A model generated the notes under the pieces. It made no database searches and was not told the origin of the DNA. It saw only the letters and a list, made by a program, of their open reading frames with translations. DNA of 64,000 nt from Rhizaria sp. SCN 62-66 (taxonomy: Eukaryota; Rhizaria, unplaced), in assembly GCA_001724265.1 (NCBI GenBank), contig MEDY01000209.1, forward strand, positions 1-64,000, written 5' to 3'. Of the stretch, positions 55,156 to 64,000 are shown piece by piece. Position numbers and translations under genes: made by a program. Positions within the stretch are counted from its first letter, which is position 1; every line of letters begins with the position of its first letter.

Positions 55156-58100
55156 TCACTCATCACACAGAGGCGCGACAGCCCTCAACAGCGCGCGTGC
55201 GGCCCGTGACAGCGTCCATACCGGCGGCGCGCCATCCTCCAAACCGTATACCGCCTTGGGAACTGCAGATGCAGCACCGCCAACAGCAGCACCTGCGCTC
55301 GAGGCAGTAGCAGCCTTCGAGGCCGCGGCGGCGCGCACCCAGCGCAGCCAGCGCGGCGCGGCGAGCGCGGTCCGCAGCGCGCGCGGCGCCGAGGCGCGGC
55401 CCTCCACCGCGGCCGCAGCGCGGGACACGGCGCCCGCGGCCAAGGCCAGCACGCATGCCCATGCCCGCACCTCCTGCTCCTGTGGCTCTTCACAGGAGCT
55501 GCCGTCGCTCCCAGCGCTGCTGCGCATGTGCGCGCAGTGCGGGGACAGCGGCAGTCCCAGCGCCCGCGAGAGCCCGTAGCAGGGGCTGCGCGCCAGCGCC
55601 GCCGCCTGCGGCAGCGCCTGCGGCAGCGCCTGCGGCAACGCTTGCGGCAACGCTTGCGGCAACGCTTGCGGCAACGCTTGCGGCAACGCTTGCGGCAACG
55701 CTTGCGGGGTTGACGCGGTGGGGACAGTCGCGGCAGCCGACTCGCCGCCGCGCTGCGCCGCGAGCGCGGCCCGCCAGAGGGCGCGGGCGCGGGCTGAGCG
55801 CGCGGGCGCGGCGGCGCAGGCGTCGCAAGCGCAGTAACCAATGCCGGGCCGCTGCAGCAGCAGCTCGGCCGCGAATTGCGCAAGCAACAGCGACGACGAC
55901 GATGGTGATGTTGGCATTGACAGAGACACGCCAGCGACATAATGCGCAAGCGCTGCAGTCTCTGCACTGTTCAGACCCAGCAGTGCCGCAAGCCCCATTG
56001 CTGCCGCTGAGCGCACTTCCGCCGCAGCCAGGGCAAACAGCTCATTATGCGCGCTTGTAGACGCGCCAACGTCTGTGACGTGCTGTAGCTGCAGCGTGCG
56101 CAGCCCCGCAAGCGTCCCGTCGCGGTGCCAGCGCAGGAGCAGCGCGCGCGCGGCGGTTGCGGCGGCTGCAAACGTCAGCAGACGCCACAGCCGCGGCTGA
56201 TGCAGCCCGCAGTTGGCGCGCAACAGCCCTTGCCGCAGCGCAAAGTCCTCGCGGGCCTCGCGGGAAGCGCGCGCGGGGGGGCTCTCGCACTCCTCGTCGT
56301 CATCTTCGTCGGCGTCGGCGTTGGCCGCGGCGTCGGCGCAGTCCGAGGTCTTGCTAGTCGCGCTATCGCCGTCAGCGTCGCTGCCAGCATCACTCACACA
56401 CTCGCCGCCAACTTCGCAACCTTTCCCTTTGCCGCTGCGACTATAATCACTGTTGACAGCGTCTGCGCAGTCCGCCGCGCGCAGCTCCCGTCGCAGCAGA
56501 CACGGCGGCACGTGCGGCCGCGGCCCCGCGTCGTCGTGGAACGCACCCGCCAGCGACCGCGCCAGAGCGCCGCACTCGGGCGGACACGGTACGCGCGCGA
56601 CATCGCCGTCAGCAACGCTCGAAGACGCTTTGGTCGCAGGTGTGTTAGTCGCGCTTGTGACAACGTCCTTGCTTCCATTGGCGTGCGCGCGCCTATTCTT
56701 GGCGGCGACGGCGTCGAAGGCGAAGGCGTCGAGCGCGGCGTCGGCGGCGGCGCGGTCGGCGGCGAGCTGCCCCAGCACCGCCGGCAGCGCGGGCGCGGCG
56801 AGCCAGTTGTGGTTGAGCGAGAGACAGGGCGCGAGGTTGTGCACCTCGTGCGCGAACTGCGGCGGGACCAGCACCGCCACGCCGGGGCCCTGCGCCGCCG
56901 CGCACAGCGGCAGCGGCCGCAGGGACCGCAGACGCAGACGCAGCGCCGCACGCGCAGCCACTGCTGCAGATGCCGCAGCTGCCGGCCCTGCTGTCGCGTT
57001 TTCGGTCGTCGTCTCTGCCGCAGTCTCCGTCGGCGGCGCATCGAGCGCGAGAACGCGGAGGCGCGCGCGGGCCACCCACTCCGCCCACAGCGCGGCCGCG
57101 GCGGGCGGGAAGCGCGGCGCGCGGGGGCCCGCCCGCAGCGCCGCGAAGGCCGAGTAAGCGTCGCTCACCGGCGACGCCACGCGCCCCACCTCGGCCCGCT
57201 GCGTTTGCCGAGTGTAGCGCTCGAGCAGCAGGTCGTCCGCGGCGGCTGCAGCGGCAGCGTCTTCGTCAGAGCTCGCGTCACACGCGCTGTGCGTTTCAGT
57301 GAGCGCGATGCGGCTGCGGCGCGCGCTCGCACGCAGCACGGCGGCCGCAGCCGCCGCAGCAGGAAGCAAGTAGCCCGCAGCCTCGGCGCCATCAGCCGCG
57401 GCGGCGAGCGCTGCGGCGTCGGCGGCCGCGGCGACGGGCCCGTTTGAGAGCGCCGCTGCGGCCGCGGGCGCCCAGAAAAGCCAGAGCTTGACGCCGGCGA
57501 GATTAGCGGACCAGGAATTGGAGCCGAAGACGTCGCGGTGTAGCGGCGTCCACGAGCCGCGCGGGCCCAGGTACAGGAAGCGGTAGCTGTGTGCGCTCGT
57601 GCCGCACTCGTCGTCCACAAGCTCATCGTCGTCTTCGTTGCCGTCGTCGTCAAGTTTCTCGGAAGCGTGTTCTCGTTCACGCGGACCGTGCATATCACTC
57701 TGCTCACGCGCACTCTGATCGCGCTCGCTTTGCTCTCGTTCAGACTGCTCGCGCTCGCTCTGCAGCTCCGACTCCCAGTCGTGCAGCTCGTTGAGCCAGT
57801 CGTCGCTCAGCCCCGCGGGCACCGAGTACGCTGCAACCCACTTCGGGCCCGAAGCTGAGCTCGAGTGCTCGCAGTCACTAGCGATCTGCGCCGTCTGCTG
57901 ACCAATGCCACTGCCGGAGCGTTCACAGCCCCAGTCGCCGGCGATGCCGTGTGGATGCGAGTGAGTCCAATGCCAATCGCGCACATACGCATCGAACCCA
58001 CCGCTGTAGCCGCTGACGCTGCCACTGCCGTTAGCGGCAGTACTAGTCGCCGTCGTCGCCACACTGCCCTCGGGGCCCGTCCAGTCGCGGCCAACGCTCT

Positions 58101-58860
58101 GGTTGTCAATACAGCCGCTGGTGTTGAGCGCCTTCTCCCAGCGGCGCACGTACGCCCCCAGCCGCGCGGCGGCGCGCGCCTGTGAATTGCTGTCGCGTTC
58201 ACCGCACGCCACCACGCTCACCACCTCCGCGCCGCCCGCCAAGCGCCCCGCCCGGGGCTTCGCCGCAGCCGCAGCGTCGATGGCGGCAGGGACGGCGCCC
58301 GACGCCGCGATGGCGGCGGGCAGAGGGGCGACCGCGGAGCAGAAGGCCGCGGCGGGCGCGGCGGCGGCGAACAGCCAATGGCCGTACGCGGTGTCCACGC
58401 CGGGGACCGCCTCCAGCGGCAGTGTGGCAATCTCCTGGAAAGACACTGCGTCGGGCACTAGCTCCAGAGCGGCAGCGTCGGTCGAGATAGTGGCGGCGCT
58501 TGAAGCGGACGTCGACGGAGCGGGTAAGCGCAGCGGGGGCAGCGCGGGGCCGGCGACCGCGGCAGCTTCGTCTGCGCTGTGATCGGCGCCAGTAGCGGCA
58601 GGCATCGCGGTGGCCCACGCGCGCTGCGCGGGCCAGTCAGCGGTGGCGCCCGCAATCATGGCGGGCGTGCCGGTCTCGAGGAAGCGGGCGTGGAAGGCAG
58701 GCCAGTGCGCGCGCCCCGCGTCGGCTGCGGACACGGTGGCCACGCGCGCGCCGGGCGCAACAGAGTCAGCGTGGCGCGGGTGAGACAGGTCAAAGAGTGC
58801 CAGAGTAGCCACTTCGGCGCGGTCTGCCGGCGCGGTCAGCCATGCCGGAAGTGTGTTCAT
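55156..58860 (-). CDS. JMJD4: JMJD4-like JmjC 2-oxoglutarate hydroxylase
   Basis: Single exon of 1,234 aa from ATG 58860 to TGA. The JmjC core reads YRFLYLGPRGSWTPLHRDVF, GSNSWSANLAGVKLWLFW, VLVPPQFAHEVHNL and SLNHNWLAAPALPAVL. This is the JMJD4 pattern (YMGPAGTWTPFHADVL..., VPSGWHHQVHNL, SINHNW). Fe(II) ligands are His441, Asp443 and His671, and the Lys of GVKLWLF should bind 2-oxoglutarate. Human JMJD4 hydroxylates eRF1 Lys63 in the NIKS motif, supporting translation termination. The N-terminal FLETGTPAMIAGATADWPA matches the usual start of JmjC hydroxylases. Ala-rich and acidic inserts push the metal ligands about 230 residues apart and treble the length. The C-terminal third holds a QALP repeat. 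Assignment to JMJD4 rather than JMJD6 is supported by SINHNW and the sequence around it. Confidence 0.85.
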   Translation of the reverse strand: MNTLPAWLTAPADRAEVATLALFDLSHPRHADSVAPGARVATVSAADAGRAHWPAFHARFLETGTPAMIAGATADWPAQRAWATAMPAATGADHSADEAAAVAGPALPPLRLPAPSTSASSAATISTDAAALELVPDAVSFQEIATLPLEAVPGVDTAYGHWLFAAAAPAAAFCSAVAPLPAAIAASGAVPAAIDAAAAAKPRAGRLAGGAEVVSVVACGERDSNSQARAAARLGAYVRRWEKALNTSGCIDNQSVGRDWTGPEGSVATTATSTAANGSGSVSGYSGGFDAYVRDWHWTHSHPHGIAGDWGCERSGSGIGQQTAQIASDCEHSSSASGPKWVAAYSVPAGLSDDWLNELHDWESELQSEREQSEREQSERDQSAREQSDMHGPREREHASEKLDDDGNEDDDELVDDECGTSAHSYRFLYLGPRGSWTPLHRDVFGSNSWSANLAGVKLWLFWAPAAAAALSNGPVAAAADAAALAAAADGAEAAGYLLPAAAAAAAVLRASARRSRIALTETHSACDASSDEDAAAAAAADDLLLERYTRQTQRAEVGRVASPVSDAYSAFAALRAGPRAPRFPPAAAALWAEWVARARLRVLALDAPPTETAAETTTENATAGPAAAASAAVAARAALRLRLRSLRPLPLCAAAQGPGVAVLVPPQFAHEVHNLAPCLSLNHNWLAAPALPAVLGQLAADRAAADAALDAFAFDAVAAKNRRAHANGSKDVVTSATNTPATKASSSVADGDVARVPCPPECGALARSLAGAFHDDAGPRPHVPPCLLRRELRAADCADAVNSDYSRSGKGKGCEVGGECVSDAGSDADGDSATSKTSDCADAAANADADEDDDEECESPPARASREAREDFALRQGLLRANCGLHQPRLWRLLTFAAAATAARALLLRWHRDGTLAGLRTLQLQHVTDVGASTSAHNELFALAAAEVRSAAAMGLAALLGLNSAETAALAHYVAGVSLSMPTSPSSSSLLLAQFAAELLLQRPGIGYCACDACAAAPARSARARALWRAALAAQRGGESAAATVPTASTPQALPQALPQALPQALPQALPQALPQALPQALPQAAALARSPCYGLSRALGLPLSPHCAHMRSSAGSDGSSCEEPQEQEVRAWACVLALAAGAVSRAAAAVEGRASAPRALRTALAAPRWLRWVRAAAASKAATASSAGAAVGGAASAVPKAVYGLEDGAPPVWTLSRAARALLRAVAPLCDE
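55608..55708 (-). repeat. 12-base tandem repeat coding Gln-Ala-Leu-Pro
   Basis: About eight 12-base units (GCTTGCGGCAAC type on the plus strand) in the JMJD4-like gene encode repeated QALP. The central copies are almost identical, indicating recent expansion. Confidence 0.9.
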
Positions 58861-59333
58861 ACAGGGATGTGGGAGCGCGGGGAAAGTGTGGAGAACGACC
58901 TGGCTGTGCGAGGACTTAGCCGCACGGAAATAGAGATATGTCAAGTTCAACAAAGGATAAAAATTCACGCGTATAAGTATAGTGCTCAAACAGTATAAGA
59001 ATCCCAAACAAAAATGTAAAATCTGCAAACTGTAATGTGCATCACCACGAAATGAACTAGCTTTGATGGTGCAAGTCTAAAACGCCTCCGCAGAATTTCT
59101 AAGGTAAATATGTTGATGGTTTGATCGTCAATACAAGTAAAAAATCGATGTCATGTATAAAATAACATTTATTTTCTAGATAAAAGTTCCTATATAAAAT
59201 CTTTCGTGTAGATAACATAATACAGTCATAAAACCCCTCAGCCGCAAGAACCCAAACTTGCGAGTGGAAGTGTCACCAACTTGACAAGACACAAAACTGC
59301 ATTTCACTGAAGTTGCTTCAAGTCCCAGATCAA
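58861..59333. other. Intergenic region between two leftward genes
   Basis: About 470 AT-rich bases holding the JMJD4-like promoter and the 3' end of the neighbouring gene. No gene is seen. Confidence 0.55.
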
Positions 59334-62300
59334 TTATAACACAGCCCAGTCCTGTGGCTCCGGCGCAGCCATCCGAATCGCGCGCACACAAAGCACCCTC
59401 CCGTCAAGTCCGTGCTTCAGCGACTGCTGTTGCTGTTGGTGCGTTTGCTGTTGTGTCGCAGTCTCATGCGCAGGTACAGCTGCGACCAGCGCTGCCACTG
59501 CGGCGGGCACGCTCTCGGCCACAACCTCAGCCGCAGCCTCGTCGGCCCTCCGGTGCAGCGCGCGCCGCACCGCGACGTCCAGCTCCGCCGCCCTGCCACC
59601 GCCACCGCAGCCGCCACTGCCGGCATCGACGAAGCCGCTGGAGCCCGCCTGCGCGCGTGCGTGCGCCAGCGCGTGTGGGTTGGGCAGCAGCGGCAGCAGC
59701 GCGGCGCGCGCCACGGCGGCGGGCCCGGCAACGGCGTCCGCGGGCAGCGCCGGTGCGGGCAGCGCGCGCTCTAGGTGCGCGCTGCGCAGGGCGGCCGCAG
59801 CGTAGCACAGCGCGGCGGGAGGGGCGGGCTGCTGCGGGCTCTGCGGCAGCGCCAGCGCGCGCAGCAGCAGCAGTTCGACCACCGCGGAGGTCAGCGCCGC
59901 GGCGGCGGCCGCAGCGGCGGCGCGCGCGGCGGCCGCAGCGGGACCGGGACCCTCAGCCCCCAGTGCGCGCCCACTGCCGCGCCCAGCGCCACTCTGACTG
60001 CGACCGTGGTCGCAATGACGGTGAGCGGCGCGGGAGAGGCCCAGGAGCGCGAGCGCGGGGGCGCCGGCGAGGACTGCCGCCGCAGCGCCGGTCTCAGTGC
60101 CCAGCACGCACGACACCAGCGGGAACACGCGCCACTGCGCTGTGGGCGCCGACGCGTCAGCGCTGTGGGCGGCGAGCGCGCAGGGGAGTGCGCAGCGGAG
60201 GCAGAGCGCGGCGGGGCGCGGCCCGGCGCGGCGCACGCGCAGGCGCGGGGCGACAGCGCCGCAGCGCGGGCACTGCAGCAGCAGCAGCACCGAGCGCAGC
60301 AGAGAGAGGCGCGCAGAGAAACGCACAAGCGCGGGGCCGCGCTGGAGCAGCAGGGGCGCACGTGGGGGCGGCGACAGCGCCCGCGGACTGGCACTTAGGG
60401 CCCAGCCTGGTTCGAGATCGAAGCTGTCGTCATCATCATCGCTGTCACCGTCACTGCTGAGGTCGATGTCGCTGGAGCTTAAGTTGTTATTGCGAACGTC
60501 ATTGTTGTCTGCATCGTCGGGCGCAAAGCACAGAGGCTGCCGTAACGCATCTGTTTGCTTCGAATGGTGTTGCTCCTGCTGTTGCTTAATAGCGCCGCTA
60601 TAACCACGACCAATGTGGTCAATAGCACTGATGTTAGCATTGTCTTCGACATCGCTATCACTATCATTCTCCAGGTCTGCAGGGTCCCAATCGTATCCAC
60701 TGCCAACGTCCTCATCCTCCTCCAACAGCGACGCCGTCGCAGCTACAGCCGCCGTAGCCTCGCCCCTCGCACTCGCCTTCGTCCTGAGCTGCACACTGGC
60801 CCGCAGCCGCGCGCTGGTCCTGTCCGCCGCGGCGCACAGCGCAGCGGCCGCCACCGCCGGCGCGGGGTGTTGGCGGCGGCGCAGCGGCGGCGCGGCGTCC
60901 ACTGCGAGCGGCGCCCAGGGCGGCAGCAGCCACGCGCGGCGGCCCGTCGCGGTGGCCACCGGCACGGCGCCCGCGGCGGAGACAACCGCGCCCGCCGGCG
61001 GCGGCGGCAGCAGCGCGCCGCCGAGCCCGGAGCAGAGGGACCGCAGCGGCCGGACCAGCCACAGGTCCTGGTCGCAGTCGCTCTCGCCCGTCGCGGCGGC
61101 CTGCTCGGGCTCGCTGCCACCTGGGCGGCCCCCGTCTGAGTCGCAGCCGCTGGAGCTCCAGTCGCGGTCGCGGCGCGCGCAGTCGCCAGCAGCAGACGCG
61201 GCAATCCGCAGCCGCCAGATACCCCACAGCGGCAGTGCGGCCGCTGCAGCCGCGGCGGCGGCAGCAGCCGCAGAGCCGTCGTCCCAGCCGTCGCCGTCGC
61301 CGCCGCCGTTGCTGACAGACAGGGCCGCAGCGGCTGCGGCTGCGGCGCCAGGCAGGAGCAGCGGAAAGCGCGGCAGCAGCGCCGACAGGAACGCCGAGTC
61401 CGCCGCGATAGCAGCGTCTGGATCAGCTGTGGCGTTGGCGGAGGCGGCGCTGAGCGCGGCGAGCAGGGGCGCGAAAAGGCGCAGCGGGCACACGCGCTGC
61501 GCGCGGTCGGGCGCCGCGGACAGCCCCGCTGCGGCGGCGGCCGCGGGCAGCATCAGCGACGCCGCGGACGCCAGGCCGGCGCCAGCGCCAACGCCCGCGC
61601 CCGCGGGGGCAGCGGCGCTGCCACTGGCCGAGGCGGGGGGCGCGGTCAGCGTCGTGTGCAGGGTCACGGCGGCGACGGTGCCCGCGACCGTGCACGAGGC
61701 GGGCGGCGCGGCAGAGGCGGCCAGCGCGGCCAGCGCGTGCACAGTGCAGCGCTCGCAGCCGGCGTCGGCGCCGCAGTCGCCGTCGCAGTCGACGTCGCTG
61801 AGAGCGTCGTTGTCGCTGTCGCCGTCATCGTCGCTATCGTTGATGGCGAGGGCTGTGTTAATAGCCGTTGCTTGAGTGCCGTGAATGCTCGCGTCGCCGC
61901 CGTCCGTCATTGAAACACTCGCCGCGCTCACAGTGACAGCCTCAGCAGCCGCCGATGCGTTCGCAGCCTCTGCATCAGCGCGCGAAAGATAGAATGTGCT
62001 GACGACAGCCATGATGCCCTCACGCGCGCGCAGCCGCGGCGGCACGGCGTCAAGCGCAACGACTGCAGCGCCCGCGGCGGTGGCGGACTCGGCCGCAGCA
62101 CTGCGCACGGTTGCAGCGGCAAGCCACACGCGCGCGCCCGGCGTCAGCGCCGGCGCCCAGGCCAGCGCGGGGCCGCGCAGCAGCAGAACGTCCCCGCGCG
62201 CGCCGGCGGGCGTGGCCAGCAGCACGGCGCACACGCACGCGCTCTCGAGCTCGCAGTCCGCGTCCGTGTCACTGCCGGAGTCAGTCGCGTTGTGCGCTGC

Positions 62301-64000
62301 GCGTGCAAGAGGGTGCGAGTGCGCGTTGGTGAAAACATGCAGCGGCGGACTCACACTAAGCACGGTGACCGCGATCGCACTCTCTGCACCATCCGCCGCG
62401 GCAGCGCTGTCTGCGGCGGCGGCGCAGAGCGCGGGCGCCGGCAGCAGCAGCGGAGCCGGCAGCGCGAGCAGCGCGGCCTGCACGGCCAGCGCCAGCAGAG
62501 GGGCGCGCCACCAGCGCAGCCGCCGCGCGAGCCGCAGCGCTGCGTCCGCATCAAGAGAGACAGCAGTGCGGGCGGCAACTGGAGCGGCAGAGACTGCAGA
62601 GGCGCTCTCAGTGTCGGCAGCGACCTGGTTATTGTTACTGCACTTATCGTTTCCAGCTGTTGCAGCAGTCGTCGCAACAACCATGCGTGCGCAGCTCACG
62701 TCGATGATGAGCGAGAGCACGCACGCGTCGCCATCGCTGTCGCCGTCGCTGTCGCCGTTCCAGCCACGCTCGCCTCTGGGGCGCTGTTGACTGACTCCGC
62801 GGCTCAGGAAACTGGCGACGCCGGCGCGCAGCAGCGGCTCCCTGGGCGGCACAGTGGCGACAATGCGCCAGCGCGGGCACACCGCAACCACGGCCGCTGC
62901 GGGGGTGCCGGCGCTGCAGATGCCGTCATTTGCGCCGTTGCGAGGCCCTCGCTGGCGGGGCGACAGCGTGCGCAGCGCACACATCCACGGCCCCCCGCGC
63001 GATATGCCAACACTCTCGCGGTCACTGCTCGCAAACTGCACCGGAATCGCGAGTCCGTCGCAGCACGCGACCAGCGCTCCGTGCGCGGGGCTGGCCCGCA
63101 GCAACACCACCAGCGGCGCCGCCGTGACAGGCCCACGCCCACCGGCACCGCCCTCGGCAACAGTGCGATTGAGCGCCAGCGCAGCGGCGTCGGAGGAGAG
63201 GGAGCGGAAGCGCCAGCGCAGCGCGCCGAGAGCGGCCCGCGAGGCGGCGGCAGAGGGCAGCAGCGCGGCAACCGCGGCCGCCAGACAGGCGCCCGGGGCC
63301 GGCGCGGGCGCCGCCGCAAACGAGGACGACTCAGCCACGGTCGCAGCGACGGTCGCCGTCGCAGTTGCGGTGTGCGTGGACGCGGTTTGCGTGGACGCGG
63401 TGTGCAAGGACGCGGGGAGGAAGAGCGACGGCGCCCAGAGTGAGCGTAGCGGCAGCGGGGGCAGGTGCGGCGGCAGCAGCGCAAGCCACGCGCTGCTGTC
63501 GCGCGCGGGCCGGAGTGCGGGCCACTGCGCGGGCCACAGCGCGGGCCGCAGCGCGCATGCGGCGCGGCAGCCGCTCTCGCTGTGGCGAGCCAGGCCGCGC
63601 CACGCGCGGTGGCGCAGCAGCAGCGACAGCGGCAGCAGCGGCGGCGGCGCAGCAGTCGTGGCAGCGACGACGAGTTCGCAGTTGTTGCTGCCGCTGTCAG
63701 GGTGCAGGGCCGCGCCGCACGCGACCCGACGCGACGACTCCAGGAAGAGTGCGGAGTCCTCCTCCGTCGCCTCCTTGCAGACGCGCACGCGCACACGCAC
63801 AGGCGCATCATCACCGCTGCCGGAGGTGTTGGAGACTGTGACCGTGTGAGCGCCAACTGTCGTCTTCTCGAGGCGCAGTGCACGACGCACGGCGGACTCT
63901 GCAGCTGCAGCCGCAGCACCCACATCAGTGCCATAGCCGACAGCTGCTCCCGCCGACAAAGCGCGCGCAGTCGCGGCCGCGCAGAGCTCCGCCACCGCCT
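59334..64000 (-). CDS. Large zinc-ribbon protein, possibly OB-fold ssDNA-binding (5' end cut)
   Basis: The frame is open from the right edge (64000) to TAA 59336-59334, at least 1,555 codons, so the start lies outside the window. I do not recognise it firmly. Strand-rich segments such as GDVLLLRGPALAWAPALTPG and ASCTVAGTVAAVTLHTTL look like OB folds. Near the C-terminus a four-Cys ribbon (LLQCPRCGAVAP ... AALCLRCALPC, codons within 60195-60275) is followed by FPLVSCVLGTETGAAAAVLA. That arrangement is seen in the C-terminal zinc-ribbon OB fold of RPA1 and relatives (CTC1, SHLD2). Acidic runs (DSDDDGDSDND) and Ala inserts separate the pieces. A role in ssDNA binding is a tentative inference. 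No intron is visible in the part present. Confidence 0.5.
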   Translation of the reverse strand, partial: AVAELCAAATARALSAGAAVGYGTDVGAAAAAAESAVRRALRLEKTTVGAHTVTVSNTSGSGDDAPVRVRVRVCKEATEEDSALFLESSRRVACGAALHPDSGSNNCELVVAATTAAPPPLLPLSLLLRHRAWRGLARHSESGCRAACALRPALWPAQWPALRPARDSSAWLALLPPHLPPLPLRSLWAPSLFLPASLHTASTQTASTHTATATATVAATVAESSSFAAAPAPAPGACLAAAVAALLPSAAASRAALGALRWRFRSLSSDAAALALNRTVAEGGAGGRGPVTAAPLVVLLRASPAHGALVACCDGLAIPVQFASSDRESVGISRGGPWMCALRTLSPRQRGPRNGANDGICSAGTPAAAVVAVCPRWRIVATVPPREPLLRAGVASFLSRGVSQQRPRGERGWNGDSDGDSDGDACVLSLIIDVSCARMVVATTAATAGNDKCSNNNQVAADTESASAVSAAPVAARTAVSLDADAALRLARRLRWWRAPLLALAVQAALLALPAPLLLPAPALCAAAADSAAAADGAESAIAVTVLSVSPPLHVFTNAHSHPLARAAHNATDSGSDTDADCELESACVCAVLLATPAGARGDVLLLRGPALAWAPALTPGARVWLAAATVRSAAAESATAAGAAVVALDAVPPRLRAREGIMAVVSTFYLSRADAEAANASAAAEAVTVSAASVSMTDGGDASIHGTQATAINTALAINDSDDDGDSDNDALSDVDCDGDCGADAGCERCTVHALAALAASAAPPASCTVAGTVAAVTLHTTLTAPPASASGSAAAPAGAGVGAGAGLASAASLMLPAAAAAAGLSAAPDRAQRVCPLRLFAPLLAALSAASANATADPDAAIAADSAFLSALLPRFPLLLPGAAAAAAAALSVSNGGGDGDGWDDGSAAAAAAAAAAAALPLWGIWRLRIAASAAGDCARRDRDWSSSGCDSDGGRPGGSEPEQAAATGESDCDQDLWLVRPLRSLCSGLGGALLPPPPAGAVVSAAGAVPVATATGRRAWLLPPWAPLAVDAAPPLRRRQHPAPAVAAAALCAAADRTSARLRASVQLRTKASARGEATAAVAATASLLEEDEDVGSGYDWDPADLENDSDSDVEDNANISAIDHIGRGYSGAIKQQQEQHHSKQTDALRQPLCFAPDDADNNDVRNNNLSSSDIDLSSDGDSDDDDDSFDLEPGWALSASPRALSPPPRAPLLLQRGPALVRFSARLSLLRSVLLLLQCPRCGAVAPRLRVRRAGPRPAALCLRCALPCALAAHSADASAPTAQWRVFPLVSCVLGTETGAAAAVLAGAPALALLGLSRAAHRHCDHGRSQSGAGRGSGRALGAEGPGPAAAAARAAAAAAAAALTSAVVELLLLRALALPQSPQQPAPPAALCYAAAALRSAHLERALPAPALPADAVAGPAAVARAALLPLLPNPHALAHARAQAGSSGFVDAGSGGCGGGGRAAELDVAVRRALHRRADEAAAEVVAESVPAAVAALVAAVPAHETATQQQTHQQQQQSLKHGLDGRVLCVRAIRMAAPEPQDWAVL

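Overview
This is a nuclear segment of a eukaryotic protist. The evidence is spliceosomal introns, an ER BiP ending in HDEL, ATG5, NDUFS7, retriever subunits and a JmjC hydroxylase. I recognise 19 protein-coding genes, two of them cut by the window edges, at about one per 3.4 kb on both strands. Coding DNA is very GC-rich, with poly-Ala, Gly, Ser and Gln inserts. Introns and intergenic DNA are AT-rich, so exons stand out sharply. VPS35L, NR2C2AP, JMJD4 and an AIR9-like protein argue against a yeast-like fungus. I cannot name the genus. I found no tRNA, rRNA, CRISPR array or transposon.

Layout, left to right: secreted protein start (-, cut); AIR9-like coiled-coil protein (+); VPS29 (+); MINDY-type deubiquitinase (-); BiP (+); ATG5 (-); NDUFS7 (-); ARL2 (+); ABCC transporter (+); unknown two-TM low-complexity protein (+); four-CBS protein (+); VPS35L (-); PHD-finger protein (+); TTD14-like P-loop NTPase (-); NR2C2AP (+); Ala/Lys/Glu-rich protein (-); protein tyrosine phosphatase (+); JMJD4-like hydroxylase (-); large zinc-ribbon, possibly OB-fold protein (-, cut). 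These are mostly housekeeping genes rather than an operon-like pathway. Links between them are VPS29 with VPS35L (both retriever subunits) and ER/autophagy/ubiquitin functions (BiP, ATG5, MINDY).

Three signals stand out. First, the MINDY gene has three in-frame TAG codons. Reading through them gives a continuous frame that ends in a CaaX box at a TAA, as expected for this family. None of the other 17 visible gene ends uses TAG (12 TAA, 5 TGA). This suggests UAG is a sense codon, probably Gln. Second, 25 of 27 introns begin GTACG, most often GTACGT, an unusual and uniform 5' splice site. Third, many conserved domains are interrupted by long low-complexity inserts at loop positions (ATG5, PTP, ABCC NBD1, JMJD4). 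The JMJD4-like gene is notable next to the first signal, because human JMJD4 hydroxylates the termination factor eRF1.
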